From an uncultured Oxalobacteraceae bacterium (GTDB taxonomy: Bacteria > Pseudomonadota > Gammaproteobacteria > Burkholderiales > Burkholderiaceae_D), in NCBI GenBank assembly GCA_903862415.1, contig CAIOYD010000020.1:1-64000 (forward strand): a stretch of 64,000 bases of DNA. Reading direction: 5' to 3'. Below, in pieces: positions 28,698 through 37,441 of the stretch. Within the stretch, counting starts at the first letter, position 1, and every line of letters starts with the position of its first letter. The position numbers and the translations under genes are program-made. The notes under the pieces were generated by a model. It saw only the letters and a list, made by a program, of their open reading frames with translations. It was not told where the DNA came from and searched no databases.

Positions 28698-29894
28698 ATG
28701 CCCCACGTTCCGCAAATAAAAATCCCCGCCACCTATATCCGTGGCGGCACCAGCAAAGGCGTATTCTTTCGTCTTCAGGACTTACCGCTGGCGGCACAAA
28801 TTCCCGGCGCTGCGCGCGATGCCCTGCTGCTGCGCGTCATAGGCAGTCCCGATCCGTATGGCAAACAAATTGATGGCATGGGTGGCGCGACGTCGAGTAC
28901 CAGTAAAACCGTCATTCTGTCCAAAAGCAGTCAGCCCGGACACGACGTCGACTACCTGTTTGGCCAGGTCGCCATCGACCAAGCTTTTGTTGACTGGAGC
29001 GGCAATTGCGGCAATCTGTCAGCTGCAGTCGGTTCCTTTGCCATTGCCAGTGGACTCATCGATGTCAGCAGCCAACTCACCAATGGCAGCGGCATGGCTT
29101 GTGTGCGCATCTGGCAGGCCAACATCCGCAAAACCATTATTGCTCACGTCCCGGTCAGCTACGGTGAAGTGCAGGAAACCGGTGACTTTGAACTTGATGG
29201 CGTGACCTTTCCGGCAGCCGAAGTACAACTGGAATTTCTCGACCCGGCAGCCGAAGAGGAAGGCGGCAGCGGCGCGATGTTCCCGACCGGGAATCTGATA
29301 GACAATCTCATTGTTCCCGGCGTAGGCACCCTCAAAGCCACCATGATTAATGCCGGTATTCCCACCATCTTCATTAACGCGGCCGATCTCGGTTACAGCG
29401 GCTGTGAACTGCAGGATGTCATCAACAGCGATGCTGCTGCACTGGCGCGCTTTGAAACCATACGAGCGCATGGTGCTCTGCGCATGGGACTCATCACCAG
29501 CCCGGAGCAAGCCCAGCAACGCCAGCATACCCCCAAGGTCGCCTTTGTCGCGCCACCTGCGAGCTATACCGCCTCCAGCGGCAAACCCGTACATGCCGCC
29601 GATATCGATTTACTGGTGCGCGCCATGTCCATGGGCAAACTGCATCACGCCATGATGGGCACTGCTGCCGTCGCCATCGGCACCGCCGCCGCCATCCCCG
29701 GCACGCTGGTCAATCTGGCCGCCGGTGGCGGTGCCAGAACCGCAGTACGCTTTGGCCACCCCTCGGGCACCCTGCGTGTCGGCGCCGCCGCCAGCCTGCA
29801 CAACGGCGTCTGGACGGTCACCAAAGCCATCATGAGCCGCAGTGCACGGATACTCATGCAAGGCTGGGTCCGCATCCCCGGCGACAGCTTTTAA
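28698..29894 (+). CDS. prpF: 2-methylaconitate cis-trans isomerase PrpF
   Basis: Isomerises trans-2-methylaconitate made by AcnD to the cis form, so that aconitase can hydrate it. 398 aa, diaminopimelate-epimerase-like fold. Family motifs are YIRGGTSKGVFF at the N-terminus, GMGGATSSTSK and MGKLHHAMMGT. AGGAG precedes the ATG. Last gene of the operon; the DnaJ-like gene converges 28 bases later, where GCTCA/TGAGC pairs around 29924-29937. Confidence 0.95.
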   Translation: MPHVPQIKIPATYIRGGTSKGVFFRLQDLPLAAQIPGAARDALLLRVIGSPDPYGKQIDGMGGATSSTSKTVILSKSSQPGHDVDYLFGQVAIDQAFVDWSGNCGNLSAAVGSFAIASGLIDVSSQLTNGSGMACVRIWQANIRKTIIAHVPVSYGEVQETGDFELDGVTFPAAEVQLEFLDPAAEEEGGSGAMFPTGNLIDNLIVPGVGTLKATMINAGIPTIFINAADLGYSGCELQDVINSDAAALARFETIRAHGALRMGLITSPEQAQQRQHTPKVAFVAPPASYTASSGKPVHAADIDLLVRAMSMGKLHHAMMGTAAVAIGTAAAIPGTLVNLAAGGGARTAVRFGHPSGTLRVGAAASLHNGVWTVTKAIMSRSARILMQGWVRIPGDSF

Positions 29895-29922
29895 ACAACC
29901 GCAGCCACTGCCACCGATCAGC

Positions 29923-31353
29923 TCAGCGTGAGCTCAGATGATCGCGCAGGCAGGAACGGTAGCCGAGTATTTTGCCGTTTTTCTGATAACTGCTGCAGGC
30001 TGCGGCCAGCGCCGTTTGCTCTGCCGCAGTGAGTTGATTCATGTCCGGCAGCATCCCGTCGGCCGCCAGCAGCGCCATCTGATTGTGCATACAGGACTGA
30101 TAACCGGCAATATCCCCATTGTGCTGCAGCGTGCTGCAGGCCGCTGCCACGGTAGCACTTTCGCCCGCCGTCAACCCCTGCTGCGATGGCAGCGGACCGG
30201 CCGACGTCGCCAGAGCCACCTGCGTGCGCAGACATGACTGATAATTCCGCTCATTCTGAATCGCATGACAGGCTGCCACTACCGTGCTTTTTTCACCTGC
30301 CGTCAAACTGGTGCCAGCAAAGGTCGGCGCTGTGCGATGACTTCTGGCATGCGGTGCACTGCTGCTGAGCTGCGTTTTATCCACCGTCATCGTGACACCG
30401 TTATACAGATTTTCCTGCGCCATTTCCCGCCCCTGCTCGGTCGCCAGCATGGTCACTGCCTGGGCGGCCAGATGATGCAGCGGCGGAATAAAATGCAGGC
30501 ACAGCGACGTGATCACCAACAACGGCAGCGCAACCGCTAACCAGCCCAGCATCGCCATCAATCGGGGCAACACTTCATAGCCAGCGAATCCACCATGACT
30601 ATCCGCGTAGGACTGAACCTCATCACTGTACGTACTGAGCTGCCGACGCTGTGAGCGTCGTTGCCCGCGACGTATCAGCCAGACCAGCAGCGCCAGCACC
30701 AACAGCGGCACAATGTACATCAACCCAGCCTCAGTCAGCCCGGCATCCGGCGCAACATTAAGCAGATACGCCATCACGCCCAGGTTATAGCCCATCAACA
30801 GCATCGCCACCCAAGGTGCAAAAAAACGTGACTCCGTCAGCGCCGCTGCGCAACCCAGCAACGTCAGCACCCCGAAGCCGAGCACAAAATCCGTACGCAC
30901 AGTAAAATCCTGCTGCAAGTCACCCAAATACAGCAGCACCGCGAACGACATCAGCGTCAGGCACACCACCCAGCACAGCAGCCCAGTCAGCTTGCTCAAC
31001 ATCACCCCCAGCCGTCCGCCAGCAGGCTCAGCACGACCCGACATGAAAGATTGCCGCGTTGCACTGCCCGCAGCCACTGCGCTTCGCTGTGGTGCTGCGG
31101 TCTGTTCCTCAAGCCGGAGCTGATTTTCATTATAGGCAATCCAGGCATCATGTTCCGCCTTGCGCAGCGGATCCGATAACACCCGGAAAGCTTCATTAAT
31201 GATTTTCATCCTGGCTTCGGCCTGGCTCAAATTATCCGGATTTTTATCCGGATGAAATTTCTGCGACAGCACTTTGTAAGCGGCGCGGATCACCGAATCG
31301 CTGGCAGTGCGGGCGATCTGCAAATTGTCGTAATGGGTGCGGAGAGGAGTCAT
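29923..31353 (-). CDS. Membrane J-domain protein with three C-terminal Cys-pair repeats
   Basis: 476 aa. Residues 1-75 are a J domain with the HPD motif at 34-36, so it should stimulate a DnaK-type chaperone. About five hydrophobic segments follow between 118 and 310. Five segments would leave the J domain in the cytoplasm and the tail in the periplasm. The tail (about 345-476) is three copies of a repeat of about 40 residues, each beginning LTAGE or LTAAE and containing AAC, then YxSC, so each copy has two cysteines. I do not recognise this repeat. The gene follows another J-domain gene on the same strand. Confidence 0.8.
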   Translation of the reverse strand: MTPLRTHYDNLQIARTASDSVIRAAYKVLSQKFHPDKNPDNLSQAEARMKIINEAFRVLSDPLRKAEHDAWIAYNENQLRLEEQTAAPQRSAVAAGSATRQSFMSGRAEPAGGRLGVMLSKLTGLLCWVVCLTLMSFAVLLYLGDLQQDFTVRTDFVLGFGVLTLLGCAAALTESRFFAPWVAMLLMGYNLGVMAYLLNVAPDAGLTEAGLMYIVPLLVLALLVWLIRRGQRRSQRRQLSTYSDEVQSYADSHGGFAGYEVLPRLMAMLGWLAVALPLLVITSLCLHFIPPLHHLAAQAVTMLATEQGREMAQENLYNGVTMTVDKTQLSSSAPHARSHRTAPTFAGTSLTAGEKSTVVAACHAIQNERNYQSCLRTQVALATSAGPLPSQQGLTAGESATVAAACSTLQHNGDIAGYQSCMHNQMALLAADGMLPDMNQLTAAEQTALAAACSSYQKNGKILGYRSCLRDHLSSR

Positions 31354-31469
31354 GGCGTATGCTTAATGGATAACAAGGCAGAGCATAACTCCTATTACCC
31401 GCGAAAGAAATGCCCTATTCAGGTAATTCACCTCCAGCAACGTAAATCAAACTATTGTTCAGGAGCTGC

Positions 31470-32690
31470 TCACCATTTCTGATAACTTGAACTCATCGGC
31501 GCTGCTGCCAACAATTGATCCCGCTGTTCAATCCAGCCAATAAGTGTATCTCTTTCGTTAGCCAGTTTTTTAAATTTTTCAATCTCACCACCTTTATCGG
31601 GGTGATGTTGAGGAGAATTTTTCCTGAAAAACCTGGACACATCATCCTTGGTCAATTTCTCAGAATACTGCATTCCCATTTTGTCGCACAGTTGCTTTAT
31701 TTCAGCATCAACTACGTAATTCGATAAAGGAACTTCCTCCTCAGGCAAGTCATCAAAATGAAACGTCCCTTCGTCTGATTTTTCTTTTCCCTTGGTATTT
31801 GAACGAACATACTCAGTCGAGGACGAATCAGTAAACGAAGTAGCAAAACAAAAAGCATAGCTTTCAAAATCACACTTAACAGGGAACTTATTTTTGTCTA
31901 AATTGTGACACATGGTGAACCTTGTTACCTCACCCAGCGTTGTATCCATAAAACTCGCACCCCATAATTCTGTACGAATAAAATGGGTTGTAGTCATTCT
32001 TGCGCCATCAAAGATGGCACCAGGTAACAGGCAATTGGCAAATGTAATCTTTTCAAAATTTGCCCCTGTAAATAAAGCACCCATACCAAAATCAACTTTT
32101 GTAAATGTAATTCCATCCGGTGCCAGCCTGGCAAAATCAACATGCCTGAAATCATAAAAAAAGCCAGTCTCCCTGACAGGAAGTTTATCCGGAAAATAAT
32201 TATCCTGTACAGATTCAGGGTTGACATCTTTATATAACGCCCTGATCGAGGGGTCAGAAGCATAATCACTCAGTTGCACCAGCATCCATGCATCCAGTGT
32301 GGTAAACACACCCTCGTCCCCGGTACAGGATGTTTCTCCCCGGTAGCTGTAGGTCAACGTTGGCTGTTCTGTTGTTCCCGTTTGAGTTACTGTCAGCGGG
32401 TAACCATCAAGCATGGTAATGATTTGTATTTGATCATATTCATTTATTTTCACATTTCCTGTGAGATACTCATTCCACAGCCCCACATTACCGCGCAGGT
32501 ACTGATCGATTTTTTTATCCTGGTTATAGCTATGCTGATAAATGGCACGTATACCTGCCCCGATGCCAAGACTGATCACCGCAAGAAAAATTGCCCCCGC
32601 GGACCATGGGCTTTGCCGGACCAATTCTTTGACCCTGCCTGCCTCCTGTGCAGTGCCAGCCCGTACAAATGTTGCTGATGAAATACCCAC
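31470..32690 (-). CDS. Membrane protein with pentapeptide-like repeats and a C-terminal J domain
   Basis: 406 aa, unknown function. A single TM segment lies at about 29-47. The middle (about 190-270) has short repeats of the pentapeptide type (for example VDFGMGALFTGANFEKITFA), which would form a right-handed beta helix. The C-terminus (about 340-390) looks like a J domain, with HPD at 363-365 in QHHPDKGG followed by a helix. A C-terminal J domain on a pentapeptide protein is unusual. It lies 116 bases upstream of the other J-domain gene and may share its promoter. Confidence 0.7.
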   Translation of the reverse strand: MGISSATFVRAGTAQEAGRVKELVRQSPWSAGAIFLAVISLGIGAGIRAIYQHSYNQDKKIDQYLRGNVGLWNEYLTGNVKINEYDQIQIITMLDGYPLTVTQTGTTEQPTLTYSYRGETSCTGDEGVFTTLDAWMLVQLSDYASDPSIRALYKDVNPESVQDNYFPDKLPVRETGFFYDFRHVDFARLAPDGITFTKVDFGMGALFTGANFEKITFANCLLPGAIFDGARMTTTHFIRTELWGASFMDTTLGEVTRFTMCHNLDKNKFPVKCDFESYAFCFATSFTDSSSTEYVRSNTKGKEKSDEGTFHFDDLPEEEVPLSNYVVDAEIKQLCDKMGMQYSEKLTKDDVSRFFRKNSPQHHPDKGGEIEKFKKLANERDTLIGWIEQRDQLLAAAPMSSSYQKW

Positions 32691-32948
32691 AATATCCTCC
32701 TGTCATTGCTGAATAAAATTAAACAACGAAAATTTTATTGAAAAATTTTCATGTAGCAATCATTTGCTTCAATGTTAAATTAATACAGCCTAAGGTACTA
32801 TTGTGGAAAAACACAAGCAAGTGCAAGCATCTTATTGCTCATGCAATGCAGAAAACAGGATTAGGGGGTAGTACGACAGTCAGGTTGCAGCAACAACTCA
32901 GACTTTATTTGAATAACCATGCCTATGAATAGTTGCTTGCAGCCTCCA

Positions 32949-33584
32949 TCATTTGAGCAACACAATACTCACACTCAGAGCCGCACTGAAATCCATACGC
33001 ACCGGATTGTCGGCCATACCCAACTTATGCACCCGTGGTGCCAGATTGAAAAACTGTCCAATGAGCTCACGTTGGCTTTCATTGGGTTGAGGGTTGCACT
33101 CCATATGCTCGCCGGTATCCTGCATGCAGACCATACTGACGGAAATGAGTGGAGCCAATTGCGCAGCAATGACTGACAGCTCTGCGCTGATGGCGTCTAC
33201 CTGCAAAGCCTGCTGGCGTGCGAGTTGAGATTGCCGCATCAGTTCGTCGTTGTTGCCCGGCTGATTTGTTAAAGGGGCATGCCAGATCGCATTCCGCCAG
33301 GCCGGATTTCCCGGCACAGTAGTTTGTAACGCTACCGCATCCTCAGCTGGTGGAATTTCCTGAGCTCGCACGTGCAGCGTTTTTGCTGCGGTCTCGCTGG
33401 CCCGAGCCACTTTGTTGATTGCCACGGGCGCCAGTGAGTGATGGCTATCCTGCAACAAAAACAGCCTCGCCGGAACCAGCATATCCTCAGAAGTTGACGG
33501 CTTTTGACTTTGCACAGGCGCCACAAACGCGACCAGCAAGGTCGCGTGCGCGGAACGAGTAAATAAACTTTTTCTGCAGATCAC
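32949..33584 (-). CDS. Exported protein of unknown function
   Basis: 211 aa from a GTG at 33584. The N-terminus has a basic start and a hydrophobic stretch ending PVQSQ, consistent with a signal peptide. The remainder has no motif I recognise; it includes two Cys in MVCMQDTGEHMECNP. An 8-bp inverted repeat, TATCATTT (33587-33594) and AAATGATA (33608-33615), lies immediately upstream of the start. I see no convincing ribosome binding site, so the start or even the gene is uncertain. Confidence 0.5.
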   Translation of the reverse strand: MICRKSLFTRSAHATLLVAFVAPVQSQKPSTSEDMLVPARLFLLQDSHHSLAPVAINKVARASETAAKTLHVRAQEIPPAEDAVALQTTVPGNPAWRNAIWHAPLTNQPGNNDELMRQSQLARQQALQVDAISAELSVIAAQLAPLISVSMVCMQDTGEHMECNPQPNESQRELIGQFFNLAPRVHKLGMADNPVRMDFSAALSVSIVLLK

Positions 33585-33753
33585 ATTATCATTTATCGAC
33601 TTAATGAAAATGATACGATTGAAATTTTGACGGTTGTTTCGACTGCCATGAGTTGGGTAAAAAGCGGAGCTGAAAAAGTGAAAGCTGCTGTTAAAAATTC
33701 GAAATTTAAGTAAGAAGATACATTAACAAGCACAGCATCAACCCATACCTGAT

Positions 33754-34209
33754 TTATTCCCGCGCCGCTGCAATGCAATCAACTTCAACCCGGGCACCCA
33801 AAGCGAGTCCGCTTGCACCAAAGGCGCTGCGTGCCGGATAGCGGTTATTGAAATAGCTTTTGTAAACCTCATTGAAGGCGGGCCAGTCGGCCATATCTGC
33901 CAACATGACGGTACATTTGACCAGATTGCGCATGCCATAGCCATGCGCTTCCAGCACGGTCTTGATATTTTCCATGGTTTGCCTGGCTTCTTCCCTGATC
34001 CCACCTTGAACCAGTGTCAGCGTGCCCGGGACATTTCCCAGTTGACCAGACAGAAATAACATACCGTTGACGTTGACAGCTTCGGAAAATGGTAACGTTG
34101 TTGGAACGACTTTTCCTGAATTCAAAAATTCAACCCTGCCCGATTCCTGTGCCAATGCAGAAATGCTGAAGGCGCAAACAATGCAGAGCGCAGTGACTGA
34201 CTTTTTCAT
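33754..34209 (-). CDS. Periplasmic RidA/YjgF-family protein
   Basis: 151 aa. A signal peptide (MKKSVTALCIVCAFSISALA) is followed by a RidA fold with NGMLFLSGQLG, the segment TMENIKTVLEAHG and a conserved C-terminal R-x-A-x-G..L..GARVEVDCIA. Cytoplasmic RidA deaminates reactive enamines; the Arg of the active site appears to be in PARSAFG. Export to the periplasm suggests a different substrate. It lies next to the tRNA-Thr insertion point, outside the element. Confidence 0.88.
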   Translation of the reverse strand: MKKSVTALCIVCAFSISALAQESGRVEFLNSGKVVPTTLPFSEAVNVNGMLFLSGQLGNVPGTLTLVQGGIREEARQTMENIKTVLEAHGYGMRNLVKCTVMLADMADWPAFNEVYKSYFNNRYPARSAFGASGLALGARVEVDCIAAARE

Positions 34210-34239
34210 AGTTTGTCCTTGACCTGATTAGTTCAGAAA

Positions 34240-34274
34240 GCAAAAAGCCCAGTCAAAGGGACCGGGCTTTTTGC
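34240..34274. terminator. Bidirectional terminator, original tRNA-Thr terminator
   Basis: GCAAAAAGCCC (34240-34250) pairs exactly with GGGCTTTTTGC (34264-34274). Before the element inserted, this would have lain directly downstream of tRNA-Thr, which is read leftward. It now sits beyond the left attachment site. Confidence 0.75.
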
Positions 34275-34277
34275 CTG

Positions 34278-34331
34278 AATACTGGTGCCGACTGCAGGAC
34301 TTGAACCCGCCACCCCCTGATTACAAGTCAG
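34278..34331. repeat. Left attachment site: 3' part of tRNA-Thr
   Basis: 54 bases identical to 41453-41506. They correspond to the 3' 49 bases of tRNA-Thr including CCA, through the anticodon stem and loop, plus five bases of trailer. After 34331 the two copies diverge. This is the usual core repeat left by a tRNA-directed integrase. It is not a functional tRNA, since the D arm and 5' half are missing. Confidence 0.93.
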
Positions 34332-34468
34332 ACTAAATACCCATTTATTGCCGTTGATTGATATATCAGCAAATCCCATAAAACAAATTTTTCCCATAAA
34401 AATCAATAACCTATTAGCATTTCACAATTCCGTTGTTTTTATTTCCGTTGATTGCTATACTCAAATTC

Positions 34469-34490
34469 GGGGTACACAGGGAGTACACGG
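34469..34490. promoter_or_regulatory. Left arm-type integrase site
   Basis: GGGGTACACA-N4-GTACACGG, found again at 41370-41391 near the other end in the same orientation. The bases around both copies (AAATT on the left side) also agree. Paired copies near the two attachment sites suggest arm-type binding sites for the integrase. CCGTTGATTG also occurs twice (34351 and 34445) between the attachment site and the integrase. Confidence 0.55.
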
Positions 34491-34511
34491 ATTAACGAAC
34501 GGGGAAATTTA

Positions 34512-35843
34512 ATGGCAAAAGTGAAATTTACAGCGGGTAGGATTGCTGAATTTAGCGCGACCTCCGAAGCCATCCCGGCCTTCTTTTGGGACTCTGGCGC
34601 GCCCGGGCTAGGCATCCGAGTTACGCCAGCCGGTGCCAAGTCTTATATTTTTCAGGCCAAGCTCAACGGCAAAGTGATTCGAATCACTATCGGCGCACCG
34701 GACGCATGGGAACTGTCTGCAGCTCAAGCGGAAGCGCGCCGCCTAAAGGTAATTGTCGATAAAGGCGAAGACCCCCGGCAGGTACATGCCGACGAAATAC
34801 AGGCCAAGCAAACAGTGCGCGACCAGCATGCCGCCAAGAAAAACGCGGCTGAAAAGCAGGCCGCCCGCGAGTCCGTGACGGTTAACGAAGTCTGGACGGA
34901 ATATCTAAAGGCCAGAAAATCAAAATGGAGTAGCGGTCATTATGATGACCATATCGCCAATTCATCTGCCGGTGGGCAGGATAAAAAACGGGGAAAGGGT
35001 AAAACCATGCCCGGCGCACTTGCCGCCCTGCTTCCGGTCCGATTGGCTGACCTGACCAGTGGGCGCATCGCGTCTTGGCTTGAAACCGAATCGCTGACCC
35101 GTCCGACCGCCGCCGCTTTAAGTTACCGCATGTTGCGCGCATTTATCCGATGGACGGAAGAACAGCCGGACTATCAAGGCATTATTCCGAGCAACGCATA
35201 CAGCGCCAGAACAGTCCGCGACGTATTACCCAAACCCCAGACCAAAGAGGGAGACAGCTTACAGCGGGAGCAATTGCCGCTGTGGTTTGAGGCAGTACGG
35301 AAAATACCTAATCCGGTTGCCAGCGCCTATCTGCAGGCCCTGTTACTGACCGGTGCGCGCCGCGAAGAAATGGCGGCATTACGATGGGCTGACGTCGATT
35401 TTCAATGGAAGGGTTTGACCATCCACGACAAAATCGAAGGTATGCGCGTTATTCCTTTGACTCCATACCTTGCCAGTCTATTGGGTAACCTGCCGCGCCG
35501 GAATGAATGGGTTTTCAGCGCCCCGGATGCTGAAAGCGGCAGAATCACAGAACCAAGATATGCACATTCAACGGCCATCGAGATTGCCGGATTACCTCAC
35601 CTATCCATACATGGCCTACGCCGGTCATTCGGTACGCTCTGCGAATGGGTCGAAATGCCCGCCGGTATCTCAGCGCAAATCATGGGACACAAACCCAGCG
35701 CCATTGCTGAAAAACACTATCGCCGCCGCCCTTTAGACTTGCTGCGCGTCTGGCATGAAAAAATCGAAGCGTGGATTTTGGAACAGGCCGGAATAAAATT
35801 TGTGCCTGCCAAACCGAGAATGAGAGTTATTACCGCCGCCTGA
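34512..35843 (+). CDS. Tyrosine site-specific integrase
   Basis: 443 aa P4-type integrase with an N-terminal DUF4102-like arm-binding domain (about 10-95: GLGIRVTPAGAKSYIFQ), a core-binding domain, and a catalytic domain with TGARREEM (first Arg), HGLRR (His367, Arg370), MGHK (His393) and the nucleophile Tyr403. The ATG at 34512 follows GGGGAAAT and is preferred over an upstream one at 34452. It lies beside the left attachment site, as expected. Confidence 0.95.
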   Translation: MAKVKFTAGRIAEFSATSEAIPAFFWDSGAPGLGIRVTPAGAKSYIFQAKLNGKVIRITIGAPDAWELSAAQAEARRLKVIVDKGEDPRQVHADEIQAKQTVRDQHAAKKNAAEKQAARESVTVNEVWTEYLKARKSKWSSGHYDDHIANSSAGGQDKKRGKGKTMPGALAALLPVRLADLTSGRIASWLETESLTRPTAAALSYRMLRAFIRWTEEQPDYQGIIPSNAYSARTVRDVLPKPQTKEGDSLQREQLPLWFEAVRKIPNPVASAYLQALLLTGARREEMAALRWADVDFQWKGLTIHDKIEGMRVIPLTPYLASLLGNLPRRNEWVFSAPDAESGRITEPRYAHSTAIEIAGLPHLSIHGLRRSFGTLCEWVEMPAGISAQIMGHKPSAIAEKHYRRRPLDLLRVWHEKIEAWILEQAGIKFVPAKPRMRVITAA

Positions 35844-35924
35844 CGTTTTAATGCAAAGAGAACCGCCCAAGCACGAACGTACCGAAGCGATTTAAAAATA
35901 AACCCGTTTAATAGGAAAATAACA

Positions 35925-36203
35925 GTGGATAGTTTTGACTTCACGCCCGACTCGCTCGATGGGTTTGCGCCGGTTTCCATCTTGGAAATCGAATGTGTTT
36001 CGAATGTTGCAAGCGAACAGGCGTCCATCATACGAACAATTTTCCGCGCCATTGCACGGCTAACCGAAAATAGCGAAATAAAGGGGCTATGCGAGCATGG
36101 GTCGCTACAAGCCGAAATGCTGGCCGGTGACCTTGACGCTTTCCGGGGGCAAGCTATGCGGGCGGCTTTGGCCGATACGAACATCAAAACATATAACTGT
36201 TAA
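35925..36203 (+). CDS. Small protein of unknown function in the element
   Basis: 92 aa from a GTG at 35925 with AGGAAA upstream. Acidic start (MDSFDFTPDSLDGF), then a helical segment ASEQASIIRTIFRAIARLTE. No recognised domain. It is the first gene after the integrase, so a regulatory or accessory role is possible but unproven. Confidence 0.55.
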   Translation: MDSFDFTPDSLDGFAPVSILEIECVSNVASEQASIIRTIFRAIARLTENSEIKGLCEHGSLQAEMLAGDLDAFRGQAMRAALADTNIKTYNC

Positions 36204-36221
36204 AACCAGTAAAAGTTAAAA

Positions 36222-36278
36222 ACATCAAACTATCCCGACGGGGAGAAAAGCAGGTTCCTTCGCCTGCCTGTTTGATGT
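36222..36278 (+). promoter_or_regulatory. Nested inverted repeats around a start codon, possible structured RNA
   Basis: ACATCAAAC (36222-36230) pairs perfectly with GTTTGATGT (36270-36278). Inside lie two further hairpins: TCCC-GACG-GGGA (36233-36244) and GCAGG/CCTGC (36250-36254 with 36263-36267). This would make a three-way junction. The outer stem contains the ATG (36275-36277) of the next gene, so folding would block its translation. It could equally be a DNA structure, for example part of a replication origin. Confidence 0.45.
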
Positions 36279-37141
36279 CCAATTGCATGAAGGCGCTTGA
36301 AGGAGCCGGTTTGAAACTTTACCCATGGAATACGATTGATGAAGCGGCAAAATGGCTCACAACTGAACTTTCTGAATCGTTCTCTGAAAAGGATATTCTG
36401 ATACTTGGTGCGAATGCTGAACTGAAACTCAATGCGACCATCCCGACGGGCTGTTTTGCTATGCACTTTGAATCGAACCATAGCGGAGATATTTCAATCT
36501 CAGAAAAACCTATTGCAGAGCAATTTTTACCACTTACGAAGCAACAGTGCGAACAGATTGCCGGTTATTTTCCGTTGTATGGGTATGAAATTAGCATTGA
36601 AATTCCAAGTCCGGCTCTTGATGACTTTAAATTAAAATTCGGAACTGTTATTCCAATAGATACAAACGCTGTAACACTCACATCGCACGAATCTATAAGA
36701 GTATCCAGAGAGGATTTGCTTCATTATGCAAAAGTTCATTCTGTATTGGATGCCGACGCTAGTCCGCTTCCCGCCGAGATGCCTCCTAACGACGTCATCC
36801 CCGGCAAGTTGCCGAGAACCGGATGTGGCAAACTCGCAATTAAAGCAGCATTGCGGCCGACTGTTCCCTGTCCGATTAGCGCGAAAAATAAAATAACCGG
36901 TCGAACACCACCAATATTGACCGCCGAAATTAATGCTGCAAGTGAGGCGGCGCTGAAGCCAAGTGACCCCTCCAGCGTATGGGCAGAACTCACAAAAATG
37001 GCGGGCTGTCGAACTGGATGTCTTTTGGGTATCGACGGAAAAGATATTAAATATCAAGACGGCGAGGAAGTAAAATTTTTCAAAAAAAGAAGCCTGAATG
37101 AAAGAATGCGGCGCGCGTCAACGCGGGACGACGTGCAATGA
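36275..37141 (+). CDS. Element protein of unknown function
   Basis: 288 aa from ATG 36275; a second ATG at 36287 is possible. No Shine-Dalgarno is visible and the start lies in an RNA stem. The sequence has an N-terminal region (1-130: YPWNTIDEAAKWLTTELSES), a linker rich in Pro and Ala (about 165-230) and a basic end (KKRSLNERMRRASTR). No recognised family. The basic tail suggests nucleic acid contact, which is inference only. Confidence 0.6.
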   Translation: MSNCMKALEGAGLKLYPWNTIDEAAKWLTTELSESFSEKDILILGANAELKLNATIPTGCFAMHFESNHSGDISISEKPIAEQFLPLTKQQCEQIAGYFPLYGYEISIEIPSPALDDFKLKFGTVIPIDTNAVTLTSHESIRVSREDLLHYAKVHSVLDADASPLPAEMPPNDVIPGKLPRTGCGKLAIKAALRPTVPCPISAKNKITGRTPPILTAEINAASEAALKPSDPSSVWAELTKMAGCRTGCLLGIDGKDIKYQDGEEVKFFKKRSLNERMRRASTRDDVQ

Positions 37142-37216
37142 CGCGTCGAGACGTGTAACTATCGGATAAAGCAGCCGCTCCGGTAACCATCGGACCTTCA
37201 CAAACAACACGAAGGA

Positions 37217-37441
37217 ATGATGATGCTAACAGCTACCCAATACCCTGCACTGGCAGCAGAAACCCGCACCGCCATTGATACCAATGCCGCCGCCTTTCAC
37301 CTTGGCCGCAAACCCCAGACGCTCAGAAAATGGGCCTGCCATGAAGACGGCCCGCTCCGACCTATTCGCATCAATGCCCGCTTGGCTTGGGCTGTTGCTG
37401 ACATTAAGCGCATCCTGTCTGAAGGGAGCGCCACAAAATGA
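37217..37441 (+). CDS. AlpA/excisionase-like DNA-binding protein
   Basis: 74 aa with a small winged helix-turn-helix: NAAAFHLGRKPQTLRKWACHEDGP, then RLAWAVADIKRIL. This is the pattern of excisionase and AlpA-type proteins in integrated elements, which act as recombination directionality factor or activator. Three ATG codons stand in a row at 37217-37225, with GAAGGAATG upstream. It overlaps the next gene by ATGA (37438-37441). Confidence 0.75.
   Translation: MMMLTATQYPALAAETRTAIDTNAAAFHLGRKPQTLRKWACHEDGPLRPIRINARLAWAVADIKRILSEGSATK

Noticed and set aside
32738-32932. 64-codon frame on the plus strand between accessory genes
   Set aside because: No ribosome binding site, no resemblance, and AT-rich filler composition; the gap shows nothing else.
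34282-34331. Second tRNA-Thr gene
   Set aside because: Only the 3' part is present; the D arm and 5' acceptor strand are replaced by unrelated sequence, so it is an attachment-site copy.
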